From the NCBI GenBank assembly GCA_951813015.1, contig CATOTG010000014.1, positions 1-63,868 of the forward strand: 63,868 bases of DNA. The letters run 5' to 3'. The notes beneath the pieces are model-generated. The model made no database searches, was not told the DNA's origin, and saw only the letters and a list, made by a program, of their open reading frames with translations. Position 1 is the first letter of the stretch. Each line of letters opens with the position of its first letter. A program made the translations under genes and the position numbers. The DNA is from an uncultured Thermoanaerobaculia bacterium (GTDB lineage Bacteria > Acidobacteriota > Thermoanaerobaculia > Multivoradales > Multivoraceae). Below, piece by piece: positions 1-10,366 of this stretch.

Positions 1-793
1 AGCCCGGAAACAGCAGGTCGAGATTGGCCGCGATCAGCTCCTCGATCCACACGAACTTGCCGCGCGCCGCATCGTCCAGGCCGAGTTCGTCCGTGCCGCC
101 GCCAGGCGCGCGAACCAGCCGCGGCAGGAGCGTCGGCACCTTGACCCGGGCGAAGCGCTGCCCCTGGTTCCCGTCGTCGATCACCACCGCCAGATTCAGG
201 CTCAGGTTGGAGACGTGGGGAAAGGGATGGCCGGGATCGAAGGCTAGCGGCGTCAGGACCGGGAAGATCTCGCGCTTGAAGTAAGTGCGCAGCTTGCGCT
301 TCTTCTTCACCGAAAGGTCGTCGTGGGAGACGATCTCGATCCCGGCGTCGCGAAGCTTCGGCAGCAGATCGCCGTGCCAGCAGCCATAGACGAGTTCCCG
401 CTCGGCCTTCAGGTGCGAACGGATGCCGGCCAACTGCTCGGACGGCGTCATCCCGTCAGGCGGCGCCTCCAGCGCGCCCCGTTCGAGCTGCCGCACCAGG
501 CCGGCGACGCGGACCATGAAGAACTCGTCCAGGTTGCTGCCGTAGATCGAAAGGAACTTGACCCGCTCAAGCAGGGGATGCCGGGGATCGCGAGCCTCTT
601 CCTGAACCCGGCTGTTGAACTGCAGCCAGCTCAGTTCACGGTTGATGTAGTGCTCGGGCAAGCCCGGTTCAAGGACGGGCGGCTCGTCTCCGGTCTCCGG
701 CGCCGGTTCCGGTTCCACGTCGGCAGGCGCTGGAACCGCCGCCAGGGCCGGCTCGATCAGATCTGCAGCGGCTGAGAACTCTGGATTCGCCAT
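1..793 (-). CDS. ppk1: Polyphosphate kinase 1, N-terminal part (cut by window edge)
   Basis: Polyphosphate kinase 1 makes inorganic polyphosphate from ATP. Reading back from an ATG at 793, the first ~264 residues are visible and run off the window. After a Pro/Glu-rich lead of ~45 residues comes the family N-terminal domain, with YINRELSWLQFN at residues 49-60 and LSIYGSNLDEFFMVR at 81-95. The catalytic phospho-histidine region lies outside. The gene starts 97 bases after the phosphatase gene on the same strand and probably belongs to the same operon. No frameshift is seen in the part present. The family assignment is firm from the N-terminal motifs. Confidence 0.95.
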   Translation of the reverse strand, partial: MANPEFSAAADLIEPALAAVPAPADVEPEPAPETGDEPPVLEPGLPEHYINRELSWLQFNSRVQEEARDPRHPLLERVKFLSIYGSNLDEFFMVRVAGLVRQLERGALEAPPDGMTPSEQLAGIRSHLKAERELVYGCWHGDLLPKLRDAGIEIVSHDDLSVKKKRKLRTYFKREIFPVLTPLAFDPGHPFPHVSNLSLNLAVVIDDGNQGQRFARVKVPTLLPRLVRAPGGGTDELGLDDAARGKFVWIEELIAANLDLLFPG

Positions 794-889
794 GGCAACC
801 GCTGATTTTACACAACTTCCGGCGCCGCCGCAGCGGCCGTCAGGCCTGCGCGCAGGCCTGCGCGCGAACCGTGCTCCGAAGGCGGCGCG

Positions 890-2841
890 CTACTCGGCGC
901 GCCGTCGAACCACGACGAAAGTCACGTCGTCGGCGGGAACTCCCCCCGGCGAGAGTTCCTCGACCCAGCGTTCGAACTCGGCAACCGCCTCCGCCGCGGG
1001 CCGCTGGCCAACCTCGCGCCAGCGAGCGGCGACGGCCGGATAGCTCACCGGCTCGCCACCGGCGTCCAGCATCTCGGGCAGGCCGTCGCTCAGCAGAAGC
1101 GCCGCGTCGCCGGGATCAAGCCGGACCCGATGTCCCTGGTACGAAGCGCGGGCCATCGTGCCGAGGGGCACGCCGGAACTCATGATCTCCTCGACCTCAC
1201 CCGACGGACAGCGACTGACGAGCACCGGCGGCATGCCGGCGGAGGCGAGGTCGAGCACTCCTTCCTGGTAGCGCGCCAGGACCAGCGCCATCGCCCGGCG
1301 GCCAAGGTGCATCGACCGGATCGTCGCCGTCGCATGGGACAGGAACGCCGCCAGATCGAGGCCCAGGTCGGCGGAGGCAAGCAGCGTCTTGACTACGGTG
1401 ACCATCGTGCCGGCACGCGCGCCGTGCCCGGTGGCGTCGCCCACCGCGATGATCAGGGAGCCGTCGCGCCGGGGCCTGAAGTCGTAGTAGTCGCCTCCGA
1501 CCTCCGAGGCCGTGCGCAGAAACACCGCGATCTCGAGGTCGGGATGCTCCGGCAGCATCCCGGGCAACAACGAGAGCTGAAAGCGCCGCGCCTCCTCCAA
1601 CTCGACCGTCTGCCGCTCGTTCTCCGCTTCCAGCAGCCGGCGGTCAACCTCCTCCTGCCGGCGCAGGCGTTCCTGTTCCAGCAACTGCCGCCGGTTCTTC
1701 TCCTGGTCACGGGCCATGCGATTGAACGCCTCGCCCAGCTTGCCCACCTCGTCGCGACCGCCCAGCCGCGCCCGGGCGCCGGCGTCGCCCCGGGCCAGCC
1801 GGTCGACCTGCCTGGTCAGGTGGCTGAGCCGCCGCGTGAGGCGGTTGGCCAGCGGAGCCGCGGCCAAAAGCGACAGGCTCATCAAGCCGACGCCGACCCC
1901 GAAGTTCCGCAGCGATACGTTGCGCATTTCCGCCAGGGAGGGGCCGACCGGACGCACGATGCCGTAGAGCAGGTCGCCCCTCCGCCGCAGCCTGGGTCAC
2001 CACGACCCAGTCGCTCATCGCCCGCCACAGGTCCTCGTCTCCGGCGACGAGGGCTTCGGTAAGCGGCTGTCCATCCGGGCTTCGCACCCCCTGGAGCAAC
2101 TCCAGGTCCTCCGGCTCGGAGGTGTAGATCTCGCCTTCCGCGTCGATCGCGAACGGCACCGCGCCGCCCGTCCGGGGAATCCGGCTCAGCACGTTCCGCA
2201 TCACTCTCTCGGGCCGGATGCCGGGCGTGCAACTCGCCCACCAGGCTCCCGTCCCGGAGGACGGGAGTCGAGACCGGACCGCCGAAGATCCGGGCCATCC
2301 GATCCTCCGCCCGGCGGACCCATTCCGGCGCCTCTTCCCGCATAGCCGGTTCGCCGTCTCCCTCCGTCGTTTCCAATCGCTCCGGGCGACCCGGACGCGA
2401 CCACAGGAAGCGCCGTTCCGGCCTCCTCGGCCGATCCGGGGCGCCGGGCGCGGCGGCGCCGGGCGCATCGCCCGGAGGCGCCGTTCCATCGGTCCCCGGC
2501 CCGCCGGCGGGCACGAACTCGAGCACCTCGACGAAGTTCGCGCTATCGCCGAGGTTCTCCAGGAGAACCTCCCGGAGCGCATCCTGATCGGCGTACTGGG
2601 GATCGTCGAAGGGCAGCGTCGTGCCGAGTCTCCCCACGTAGTTGCGCAGATCCTCGCGGGTCCGGCGAAGTCCGACCGAAATCTGCGTCGCGACCTCCGC
2701 CGACTCGGCCTGGACCGCGACGCGGAACGCGTTGGCCGACGAGACGTACGAGTAGCCCACGATGCCGGCCAGCGGCAGGACCGCCAGCACCAGGAAGGCG
2801 AGGATGAGTTGGCTGCGCAGCTTCATCGTCAGTTCGTTCAA
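890..2841 (-). CDS. Membrane-anchored PP2C/SpoIIE (RsbU-like) phosphatase, frameshifted
   Basis: A signalling serine/threonine phosphatase of the RsbU/SpoIIE type. It starts at the ATG at 2841 with a membrane helix (about residues 12-33), followed by a periplasmic sensor-like region. A second hydrophobic stretch (GLMSLSLLAAAPLANRL) and a HAMP-like linker (LARGDAG, GRDEVGKLGEAFNRM) lead into the catalytic domain. Metal-binding signatures are EVGGDYYDF, VGDATGHGARAG, LLLSDGLPEM and the terminal DDVTFVVV. The reading frame changes twice, near 2215 and near 1980, while the protein stays family-like, so single-base indels are likely. Its start overlaps the trmJ stop by ATGA. Substrate is unknown; an anti-sigma antagonist is typical of the family, but none is encoded nearby. 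Confidence 0.85.
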
Positions 2842-3715
2842 CCGGATCCAGGTCCGCCGTCTTCCCGGTCGGGCGCCACCCTGATCGTCGGCTGCCTCAC
2901 CAACGCGCCATCCTTCCGGCGGCCTGCCAACGAGCTGACCACGCCGTGAAGGGCCCTCACCTCGTGCTCCCTGAGTTGGGCACGGTGCAGGATACTCCGC
3001 AGGTTGCGGACCATGATCCCCCGCTTCTCCGTCACCCGCAGAAACCCGGAAGCGTCGAGTTCCTGCTCCAGGTGCTCGAAGAGGTTGAAGAGTTGCGCCG
3101 CGGTCGCGGGCGGCGTCGTCGACTTCGGACCGCCGGCCGGCGCCGCGTCACCCGCCGCGGCCTCGAACCAGGCATGGGCGACCAGCAACACCGCCTGCGC
3201 CAGGTTGAGCGACGAACAGGCGGGGTTGAGCGGAATGTGAACGATCTGCGACGCCAGGGCGACGTCGTCGTTGTCGAGTCCGGCCCGCTCGGCGCCGAAC
3301 AGCACGCCGCAACGCAGCCCCTGGGAGGCGCGGCCTCGCATCCGGGTCGCGAGCTCCCGCGGTCCGATCGCCGGCTTGAGCAGGTCACGGCGGCGCGCGG
3401 TCGTGGCGTACACGCGGTGAAGGTCGGCGACGGCCTCGGCGGTGGTCCCGAATACCGCTGCCCGGTCGACGATCTCCCGGGAGGCCCCGGTCGCCATCGC
3501 CTGCGCGCGCTCGTTCGGCCAACCATCGCGCGGCGCCACCAGGCGCAACTCGACGAGCCCGCAGTTCAGCATCGCCCCGTGCCGCCGCACCGATGTTCTC
3601 GCCCATCTGGGGGCCCACGAGGGACGATCACCGGCTGCGCCGAAGGCGCGGCGCCTCCCAACGGCTCGCCAGCAGCCGCCCCGACACCTTCCGTCGCCGT
3701 TTCTCGATCAGCCAT
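2838..3715 (-). CDS. trmJ: tRNA (Cm32/Um32) 2'-O-methyltransferase TrmJ, frameshifted
   Basis: A SPOUT-class RNA 2'-O-methyltransferase, closest by motif to TrmJ, which methylates position 32 of tRNAs. GPQMGENIGAAAR with MLNCGLVELRLV forms motif 1, LFGAERAGLDNDDVALA motif 2 and IPLNPACSSLNLAQAVLLV the knotted SAM-binding motif 3. The first ~35 residues, from the ATG at 3715, lie in other frames. Two indels, near 3625 and near 3575 (a GGGG run), must be corrected to join them. The stop overlaps the phosphatase start by four bases, suggesting translational coupling. The divergent helicase begins only 27 bases away, so the two promoters must be close or overlapping. Confidence 0.88.
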
Positions 3716-3742
3716 CGCGTCCTCACCGCGTAGGCTACACAG

Positions 3743-6175
3743 GTGACTGTCGCGACGCTGGCCGACCGATTGCCCGAAACCCCGGGGACGATCTCTCCCG
3801 ACGACATCCTGGAACGGTTCCTGGACTGGGTAGCCGGGCTCGACTTCGAGCTCTTCCCACCGCAGGAGGAGGCGCTGCTGGAACTGATCGCCGGCCGCCA
3901 CGTGGTCCTCGACACGCCGACCGGGTCCGGCAAGTCCCTCGTCGCGATGGGCCTTCTGTTCAAGGGGCTGTGCGAGGGCCGAACGGGCTTCTACACGGCG
4001 CCGGTCAAGGCCCTCGTTTCGGAGCAGTTCTTTCGCATGTGCGACGACTTCGGCGCGAGCGAGCGGGTCGGCATGCTGACCGGCGACGCGAGCATCAACC
4101 CGAACGCGCCGATCGTCTGCTGCACCGCCGAGGTGCTCGCCAACATGGCCCTCCGCCGAGGCGCGACGCTGCCGGTCGACTACGTGGTGATGGACGAATT
4201 CCACTACTACTCGGACCCGGAACGCCGGCGTCTCGTGGCAGGTGCCCCTGATCACGCTCCCCCGCCACGACCTTCCTGTTGATGTCGGCGACGCTGGGCA
4301 ACATGGCGCCGATCAGCGAGGCTCTGGAGCGGGCCACGCAGCGGGCCGGTTGCGCTGGTCAGCAGCCGAACCCGCCCCGTGCCCCTCGACTACGAGTACC
4401 GCGAGACACCCCTGGCGACGACGATCGACGAACTCGTCGCGGACGGCAGGGCGCCGGTCTACGTCGTCAACTTCACCCAGCGCGACTGCGCCCGGCTCGC
4501 CCAGAGCCTGACCAGTCTGAGGCTCTGCACGAAGGACGAGAAGAAGGCGATCTTCGACGCCGTCGGGGACTTCCGCTTCGACACCGCCTATGGCAAGCAG
4601 GTACGGCGGTTCCTGAGCTTCGGGATCGGCATTCACCACGCCGGGCTGCTGCCGAAGTACCGGCTGCTGGTCGAGAAGCTCGCCCAGCTCGGGCTGCTCA
4701 AGGTCATTGCCGGCACGGACACTCTGGGCGTCGGCGTCAACGTGCCGATCCGCACCGTGCTCTTCAGCCAGCTCAGCAAGTACGACGGCCAGGACGTGGC
4801 GATCCTCAAGGTCCGGGACTTCCAGCAGATCGCCGGGCGGGCCGGCCGCAAGGGATTCGACGAGCAGGGCTGGGGTCGTGTGCCAGGCGCCGGAGCACGA
4901 GATCGACAACCGGCGCCGCCGGACGAAAGCCCAGGCCGCGGCTCGCGGCCGGAACCGCAGGCAGTTCCGAAAGCGACCGCCGCCGCGCGGGTTCGTACCC
5001 TGGGACGAACCCACGTTCCGCCGCCTGATCCACAGTCCGCCGGAAACGCTCGAATCGCGCTTCCGGCTCAGCCACGGCATGGTCTTCGACCTGATCCAGG
5101 CCGACGAACCGGCGGAAAACGGCGAGTCCCGCCCGAACTTCACCTCGATCCGGCGGCTGATCGCCGCCTGCCACGAGAAACCCGCCCGACAGAAAGCGCC
5201 TCCTCGGCCAGTCGGCGGAACTCGTCCGGTCGCTGCACCGCGGCCGGATCCTGCGCATGGCGCGATCCAGAAGCGACGGCTACCGGATCGCGGCCGACCG
5301 CGACCTGCAGCTCGAGTTCTCGATGCACCAGAACCTGTCGCTCTACCTGGTCTCGACCCTGGAATTGCTCGACCCGGAAGATCCCGACTACGCCCTGGAC
5401 CTGCTCAGCCTGGTCGAGGCGATCCTCGAGAACCCCGAGATCGTTCTCCGCCAGCAGGCTCGGAAGTTGCGCGACGAACTGGCCGCCAGACTCAAGGCCC
5501 GGAGGGCGCCGTTCGAGGAACGGATGGACCGGCTCCGCGAGGTCACGCACCCGAAACCGCTCATCGAGCTGATCGAGCCGACGTTCGAGGAATTCCGCCG
5601 CTCCCACCCCTGGGTCCGCGGCGACTCGATCCGGGAAGTCTACGAGGACTTCCTGAGCTTCGGCGAGTTCATCGGCCGCTACCGGCTGCAGGCGCTCCGA
5701 GGGAATCGTGCTCCGCTACCTGAGCCGGCTGTTCAAGGTCCTGAGTCGCGGTGTGCCGGACCGGTTCAAGACGGAGGCCGTGTTCGACCAGCTCGGCTAC
5801 TTCCACTCCCTGCTCAACCGGGTCGACAGCAGTCTGCTGAACGAATGGGAGCGGCTGTGGTCGCTCGAGGCGGCCGTCGACGGGCCGGGCGTCCTCAACG
5901 GCTCCGTTCAACACGCCAGCCAGCCCACGGCCGCCGGCCACGACGGGGTCGACGGGCCGGGCGTCCTCAACGGCTCCGTTTCAATCCCCAACTTCGGACA
6001 CCACTCCTCGACCGGGCAGCGCGAGCACCACGGGCTGACCGGCACGCAGAGCTTCTGGCCGAAGCTGACCAGCGTCCTGTCAGGTCGATCCACTGAGTCC
6101 GCGGGAGCTTCGCGCGCAGGGCCATCTCGGTCTCCAGCGGATTGCGGGTGTCCACGTAGCCCCACAGGTTCGTGA
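3743..6175 (+). CDS. DEAD/DEAH RNA helicase with DUF3516 C-terminus, multiply frameshifted
   Basis: A Ski2-like superfamily 2 helicase of the DUF3516 type, known mainly from actinobacteria. Conserved pieces in order are FPPQEEALL, Walker A TPTGSGKSLVA, YTAPVKALVSEQF, MDEFHYYSDPER (DEFH in place of DEAH), MSATLGNM, VNFTQRDCARLAQ, GIHHAGLLPKYR, GTDTLGVGVNVP and QIAGRAGRKGFD. The DUF3516-like C-terminus runs to RVDSSLLNEWERL (about 5867). At least five frame changes, for example near 4235, 4270, 4370, 4880, 5190 and 5705, interrupt it without damaging motifs. The true end is uncertain. The last open frame runs to 6175 through a 33-bp repeat and across the 3' part of nth, and a natural end near 5885-5985 is more likely. 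Confidence 0.8.
5876..5980. repeat. Two perfect 33-bp direct repeats, 72 bp apart
   Basis: The 33 bases at 5876-5908 recur exactly at 5948-5980; they begin gtcgacgggccgggcgtcct. They lie where the helicase and nth genes converge, so they affect the predicted C-termini of both (a DGPGVLNGSV repeat on plus, a TEPLRTPGPST repeat on minus). The same 72-bp period is seen in the elp3 linker repeat. Confidence 0.9.
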
Positions 6176-6603
6176 TCCGGTGAACGTGGGTGTCGACGCA
6201 GATGCCGGGTCGCCGGAAGCCCTCCGTGACGACGAGGTTCGCCGTCTTGCGCCCGACGCCGGGCAGCTCGACCAGCTCCTCCACCGTCCGCGGCACCTCG
6301 CCGCCGAATCGGTCGAGCAGCACGCCCATCGCAAGCCGGAGGTTCTTCGCCTTTCGTGCCGGTAGAAGCCGACCGGGAAGATGAGCCGTTCGATCTCGGT
6401 GGCCGGCAGGGCCCCGATCTCCTCCGGGGTCGAAGCCGCGTCGAACAACCGCCGCGTCGCGGCCGCGGTCGCCTCGTCCTTCGTTCGCCGCGCTCAGGAT
6501 CGTCGACACGAGCACCTTGAACGGATCGCCGTTCGGTCTCCGCGATCAGGGTCACGATCGGTAGCCGGGCGCCGTCGAGGCGCCGCCGGATGCGGCGCAG
6601 CAT
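5908..6603 (-). CDS. nth: Endonuclease III, frameshifted
   Basis: A DNA glycosylase/AP lyase that removes oxidised pyrimidines in base excision repair. Family signatures are VSTILSA near the N-terminus, the helix-hairpin-helix LPGVGRKTANLV with the catalytic lysine, VDTHVHRITNLWG with the catalytic aspartate, and a C-terminal 4Fe-4S loop with spacing C-X6-C-X2-C-X5-C (CVPVSPWC, then SRCPVEEWC). The start is taken at the ATG at 6603, giving MLRRIRRRLDG. Several frame changes (near 6535, 6470, 6350 and 6075) must be bridged. The last ~25 residues read through the 33-bp repeats and look foreign to the family. It converges with the helicase gene. Confidence 0.85.
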   Translation of the reverse strand: MLRRIRRRLDGARLPIVTLIAETERRSVQGARVDDPERGERRTRRPRPRRGGCSTRLRPRRRSGPCRPPRSNGSSSRSASTGTKGEEPPACDGRAARPIRRRGAADGGGAGRAARRRAQDGEPRRHGGLPATRHLRRHPRSPDHEPVGLRGHPQSAGDRDGPAREAPADSVDRPDRTLVSFGQKLCVPVSPWCSRCPVEEWCPKLGIETEPLRTPGPSTPSWPAAVGWLAC

Positions 6604-6754
6604 CGCCGCGAGTCGGCGGTTCGACGGCGGCGTCGGCGGAGCGGGCACGGCGAAGCGAGAATAGGCGCCGCCGGTCAACGGCGGTAACCTTGACCAACAG
6701 CAGCTACCTGAGCCCATGTCGTTCCCCGCACCTGCCGTTGCCACCGTTGAAGCG

Positions 6755-7670
6755 ATGAAGATCGCGGTGAGCGGCGGCTCGGGGCTGATCGGCAGCGCCC
6801 TGACCCGGACTCTGGAGCGGTCGGGCCACGACTGCCGCCAACTCGTGCGGCGCGCTCCCCGCAACGCCGGCGAACTGGAGTGGCGTCCCGAGCGCGGCCT
6901 GGCCGACACCTGCCGCCGCCCAGGGACTCGACACCGTCGTCCACCTGGCCGGCGAGAGCGTCGCGGGCGGCCGCTGGACGGCCGCCAGGCGCCATCGGAT
7001 TCGGTCCCTCCCGCGTTCCGGCGACCCTCCGGCTGGTGGAGTCCCTGAGCGCTCTCGAGCGGCCCCCCGCGCGTGTTCGTCCTGCGCCTCCGCGGTCGGC
7101 TACTACGGCGACCGGGGCGATGAGTTGCTCGATGAGGATTCCCCCGCCGGCGACGGATTCCTGGCCTCTGTCTGCCGCGATTGGGAGGCCGCGGCGGCCG
7201 ACCGCGGCAACGACCTGCGAACGGGTCGTGACGCTGCGCTTCGGCGTCGTGCTCTCCGCCGGCGGCGGCGCTCTGCCCCGGATGCTGACGCCCTTCCGCT
7301 TCGGACTCCGGCGGTCGCCTCGGATCGGGCCGTCAGTACTTCCCGTGGATTCACCTCGACGACGCGGCAGGCGCGATCCGGCATCTGCTCGACCACGGCG
7401 AGGGGCCCGTCAATCTCACCGCGCCGGAACAGGTGACGAACGCGGACCTCACCCGATCGCTGGCCCGCCTCCTGCGCCGGCCGGCACTGTTCCCGGCGCC
7501 GACTCCGGCGCTCGTCGCGCTCTTCGGCGACATGGCGCGCGAGGCGCTGCTGGCCAGCGCCCGCGCAGTCCCGGCGCGCCTTTTGGACGGCGGCTTCACC
7601 TACCGCTACCCGACTCTCGAGGCGGCGCTCGCGCACGAGCTGCAGCACCGCGGCTCGGCGGCCCGGGTAG
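6755..7670 (+). CDS. TIGR01777/YfcH-type NAD(P)-dependent epimerase, frameshifted
   Basis: An extended short-chain dehydrogenase-fold protein of the TIGR01777 (YfcH/SDR39U1) family, whose physiological substrate is not established. The ATG at 6755 starts the nucleotide-binding segment MKIAVSGGSGLIGSALTRTL. Next come VVHLAGESVAGGRW, SAVGYYGDRGDELL, TLRFGVVLSAGGGALP, PWIHLDDAAGAIRHLL and the C-terminal VNLTAPEQVTNADLTRSLAR block. At least four frame changes between 6910 and 7340 are needed to join them. A TAG at 7668 in the third frame would give ~305 residues, the family's usual length. Without a shift, the other frames run into the tandem repeat downstream. Confidence 0.8.
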
Positions 7671-7707
7671 AGATCCGGTCGGCGGCTCAGCGGCGCTGCA
7701 TTCGCCG

Positions 7708-7885
7708 GAGGCCGGCCAGAGGGCCGGCGCGCACAGTCCCGATGGAGTTCGGCGCATCAAACCGCCGATGCCGGCCAGACGGCCGGCACGCGCAGGTCCC
7801 GGCGAAGTTCGGCGCATCAAACCGCCGATGCCGGCCAGACGGCCGGCGCGCGCAGTCCCGGCGAAGTTCGGCGCATCAAGGCGCC
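7708..7885. repeat. 60-bp tandem repeat, nearly three units
   Basis: Units begin at about 7741, 7801 and 7860 with exactly 60-bp periodicity. Each contains gttcggcgcatcaa and then gccggccagacggccggc, which can fold as a hairpin. A partial unit with gccggccagagggccggc precedes them at about 7711. Most of the 422 bases between the epimerase and tonB genes are this array and related palindromes, including ggcggccagaagacggccgg near 8006. No separate gene is visible. Confidence 0.9.
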
Positions 7886-8092
7886 GGACCCGCCGAAGAC
7901 CCTCCGGACCCCGCATGTAGAATCCGGGAAGCCCAGCGGCCCCCGGCGTGTTTGGAACCCTTGAGCGCTACCGGCGGCCCACCCCGCCGGCGGCCCACCC
8001 CGCCGGCGGCCAGAAGACGGCCGGCAGCGAGCGGAACCCCCAAGACCCTCTTCGCCGATTTTCGCCGACGGACGACCAGCCCACCGCACGAC

Positions 8093-8822
8093 ATGGCTTT
8101 CAAACTCGAGAGACGCCAAGCCCTCCGGGTTCCAGGTCCGCGACCTCGTCGCTTCATCTGGGCGGCGCGCCCTACGAACTCGCGCCGCAGAACAGGACCC
8201 CGCTCCGCGTGGGCATCATCGTGACGATCGCTTTCCACGCGCTTCTCTTCCTGGTTTCCTTCCCCAGGATGAAGCCCCGCCCGCTGCAGGCGGCGCAGGC
8301 GCCGAAGACCTTCATGGTGACCACGGTGCGCTTCAAGCCGCCACCGCCGGCGAAGGCCAAGCCCATCCCGAAGCGCAAGGCACGGAAGATCCCGGTCCCG
8401 GATCCGACCCCCGACGACCCCGAACCGCTGATCGAAGAAGAGGTGTTCGACGCGCCGGAGGTCGACTTCGACGGCATCAGCGATCTGCTGTTCGAAATCC
8501 CTCCAGCCCCCTCCCCTGCCGGTCCGCCGGGAACCATGTGGGTCGAAGGCGACGTCCTGCCTCCGAAGAGAACCTACGCACCGCGCCCCAACTACACGGA
8601 GGACGCCCGCCGGGCGCGCGTCCAGGGTGTCGTGATCCTGCAGGCCGTCGTCGACGCGATGGGCTACGTGGGCTACGTCAAGGTCCTCAAGGGCCTGCCA
8701 CAGGGCCTCACCGAGTCCGCCGTACAGGTCGTCGAGCAGTGGCGCTACGAGCCCGCGACCCTGAACGGCGCGAAGCGGTCCCCGTCTACATCAACCTGAC
8801 CGTCAACTTCTCGCTGCAGTAG
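8093..8822 (+). CDS. tonB: Energy transducer TonB, frameshifted
   Basis: TonB couples the inner-membrane proton motive force to outer-membrane receptors. The ATG at 8093 gives MAFKLERRQA. A frame change near 8130 leads to the single membrane anchor (VGIIVTIAFHALLFLVSF), a proline-rich stretch (FKPPPPAKAKP, then acidic PDPTPDDPEP) and the C-terminal domain. The latter shows PNYTEDARRARVQGVVILQ, VKVLKGLPQGLTESAV and EQWRYEPA. A second indel near 8775 restores the normal ending VPVYINLTVNFSLQ at 8822. No ExbB/ExbD is present. The receptor at 47-49 kb could be a client. Confidence 0.88.
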
Positions 8823-8918
8823 ACGGCGCCGGGGCGGCGACGCTCTCGTTTGCCGAACCACGAACAGGCCGCCTACCCCGGAGCCTGGTACGCAGTAGAC
8901 GGCGTCGGGGCGGCGACG
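8815..8918. repeat. Duplicated 28-bp segment spanning the tonB stop
   Basis: The bases around the tonB stop codon (8815-8842, containing cagtagacggcgccggggcg) recur at 8891-8918 with one or two changes. It is a short direct duplication with a 76-bp offset. Confidence 0.75.
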
Positions 8919-8934
8919 GCTCGCGTTTGTCTTG

Positions 8935-9013
8935 CACCTGTGCGCGACAAGCCGTCTTGTGTAACACTTCGGCCTCGATTCCGCAACACAAACCGGCTTG
9001 TCGCACACAGGTG
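8935..9013. repeat. Large imperfect inverted repeat upstream of fic
   Basis: Left arm 8935-8965 (starting cacctgtgcgcgacaagccg) and right arm 8983-9013 (ending gcttgtcgcacacaggtg) pair over about 27 of 31 positions around a 17-base loop. The region is poorer in GC than its surroundings. It lies 38 bases before the fic start, so it could be an operator or attenuator, or the end of a mobile unit. Confidence 0.8.
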
Positions 9014-9050
9014 TCACACAACGAGCGAATCGGCTCCTCCAACTCCCCTC

Positions 9051-10174
9051 ATGCCCGCCGTCCACTACCAGCCTGGAAGCTTCCCTCCCGACGACAGACT
9101 CGACTGGGCCGCACTCGTGCCCGCCATCGGCTCGGCGACGGCAGCCGTCGCTCGCTACGACGGCTTGCTTGAAGCCGTCCCGAATCCGGACGTTCTGCTG
9201 GCGCCGCTCGGCGCCCAGGAAGCCGTGCTTTCCTCCCCGCATCGAGGGCACGCAGGCCACGACGCGAGAAGTCCTCGAGTACCAGGCAGGTCAGGAGGCG
9301 CCGTCCCCGGAACGGCCGCGACGACTTCGTCGAGGTGATGAACTACCGTGGCGCCATGCGCGAAGCGCAGGCCCTGTTGAAGGACCTGCCCATCTGCCTG
9401 AAGGTCATCCGTCGGGCGCACCGAATCCTCCTCCGCGGCCGCCCGGGGCCGGGGCCGGGCCCCCGGGCGAGTTTCGGCGCATCCCGAACTGGATAGGCCC
9501 CGCCCGGCTGCCACGATCGACGAGGCCAGCTACGTCCCCCATCGATGCCGACAAGCTGGCCGACGGATTGAACCGATGGGAGAGATACCTGCACGAAGAG
9601 ACCCGAGACCCGCTGGTGCAACTCGCGGCAATACACGCCGAGTTCGAGGCTCTCCACCCGTTTCTCGATGGCAACGGACGCCTCGGGCGCATGCTCGTGC
9701 CCCTCTACCTCTCGGACAAAGGTCTCATCAAGAAGCCCATGTTCTACATCAGCGCTTTTCTCGAGCGAAACCGCGACATCTACTACGAACGGCTTCTGGC
9801 CGTGTCCCGCGACGACGACTGGACCGGGCTGGTGCCGGTTCTTCCTGGAGGCCGTGCGCGCTCAGGCCGATGACAACATTGCCAAGGCAAGGCAGATTCT
9901 GAGTCTCTACGATCGGATGAAACGCCACGTCGCCGATCTCACGCACTCGCGGTACGCCATCGCAGCACTGGATTTCATCTTTGAACTCCCGGTATTCCGC
10001 AGCACGGACTTCATCGCCCAGGACAACGTGCCAGCACCCGCGGCCCGACGCATCCTGAACGTCCTCCGCGACGACGGCGTACTGCGGACTCTGCGGCCTT
10101 CAAGGGGCCGGCGCGCCGCCATCTTCATGTTCGACGAGCTTCTCGACATCGCCGAAGGAAGCGCGGCGGAGTGA
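9051..10174 (+). CDS. Fic-domain protein AMP-transferase, frameshifted
   Basis: A Fic enzyme, which typically transfers AMP from ATP to a target protein. From the ATG at 9051 the N-terminal DUF4172-like region is clear (MPAVHYQPGSFPP). It carries the inhibitory-helix pattern S-x-x-x-E-G (SSRIEGT), so the protein is self-inhibited, class II. GEFRRIPNWIG precedes the active-site loop HPFLDGNGRLGRML, which has all catalytic residues (His, Asn, Arg). A winged-helix-like C-terminus follows and ends at 10174. Frame changes near 9235, 9320-9420, 9500-9540 and 9845 need bridging. Palindromes lie on both sides. Target unknown. Confidence 0.88.
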
Positions 10175-10183
10175 CGACGACGT

Positions 10184-10222
10184 CTTGTCGCGCACAAGTG
10201 TTAGCCAAACTCAGTTGTGTGA
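10184..10222. repeat. Palindrome downstream of fic, related to the upstream inverted repeat
   Basis: CTTGTCGCGCACAAG at 10184-10198 is a near-perfect palindrome. A ttgtgtgac motif follows at 10214. Both motifs occur in inverted orientation in the repeat before fic (gtgcgcgacaag, gtcacacaac), so the gene is bracketed by related inverted sequences. Confidence 0.7.
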
Positions 10223-10366
10223 CGATTCGAGCGCCAAAGTGCTCCGCAAACCGGAGGAGGTCCTTCGGTCCGTGACGGCTGAAGCGTTCGGTCACCTTCA
10301 GGCCGTCGCGTGGGTCGGGTACTCGGATGCTCAGGGTCCGAACGGGAACGAGGGTGCCGGATCGCC

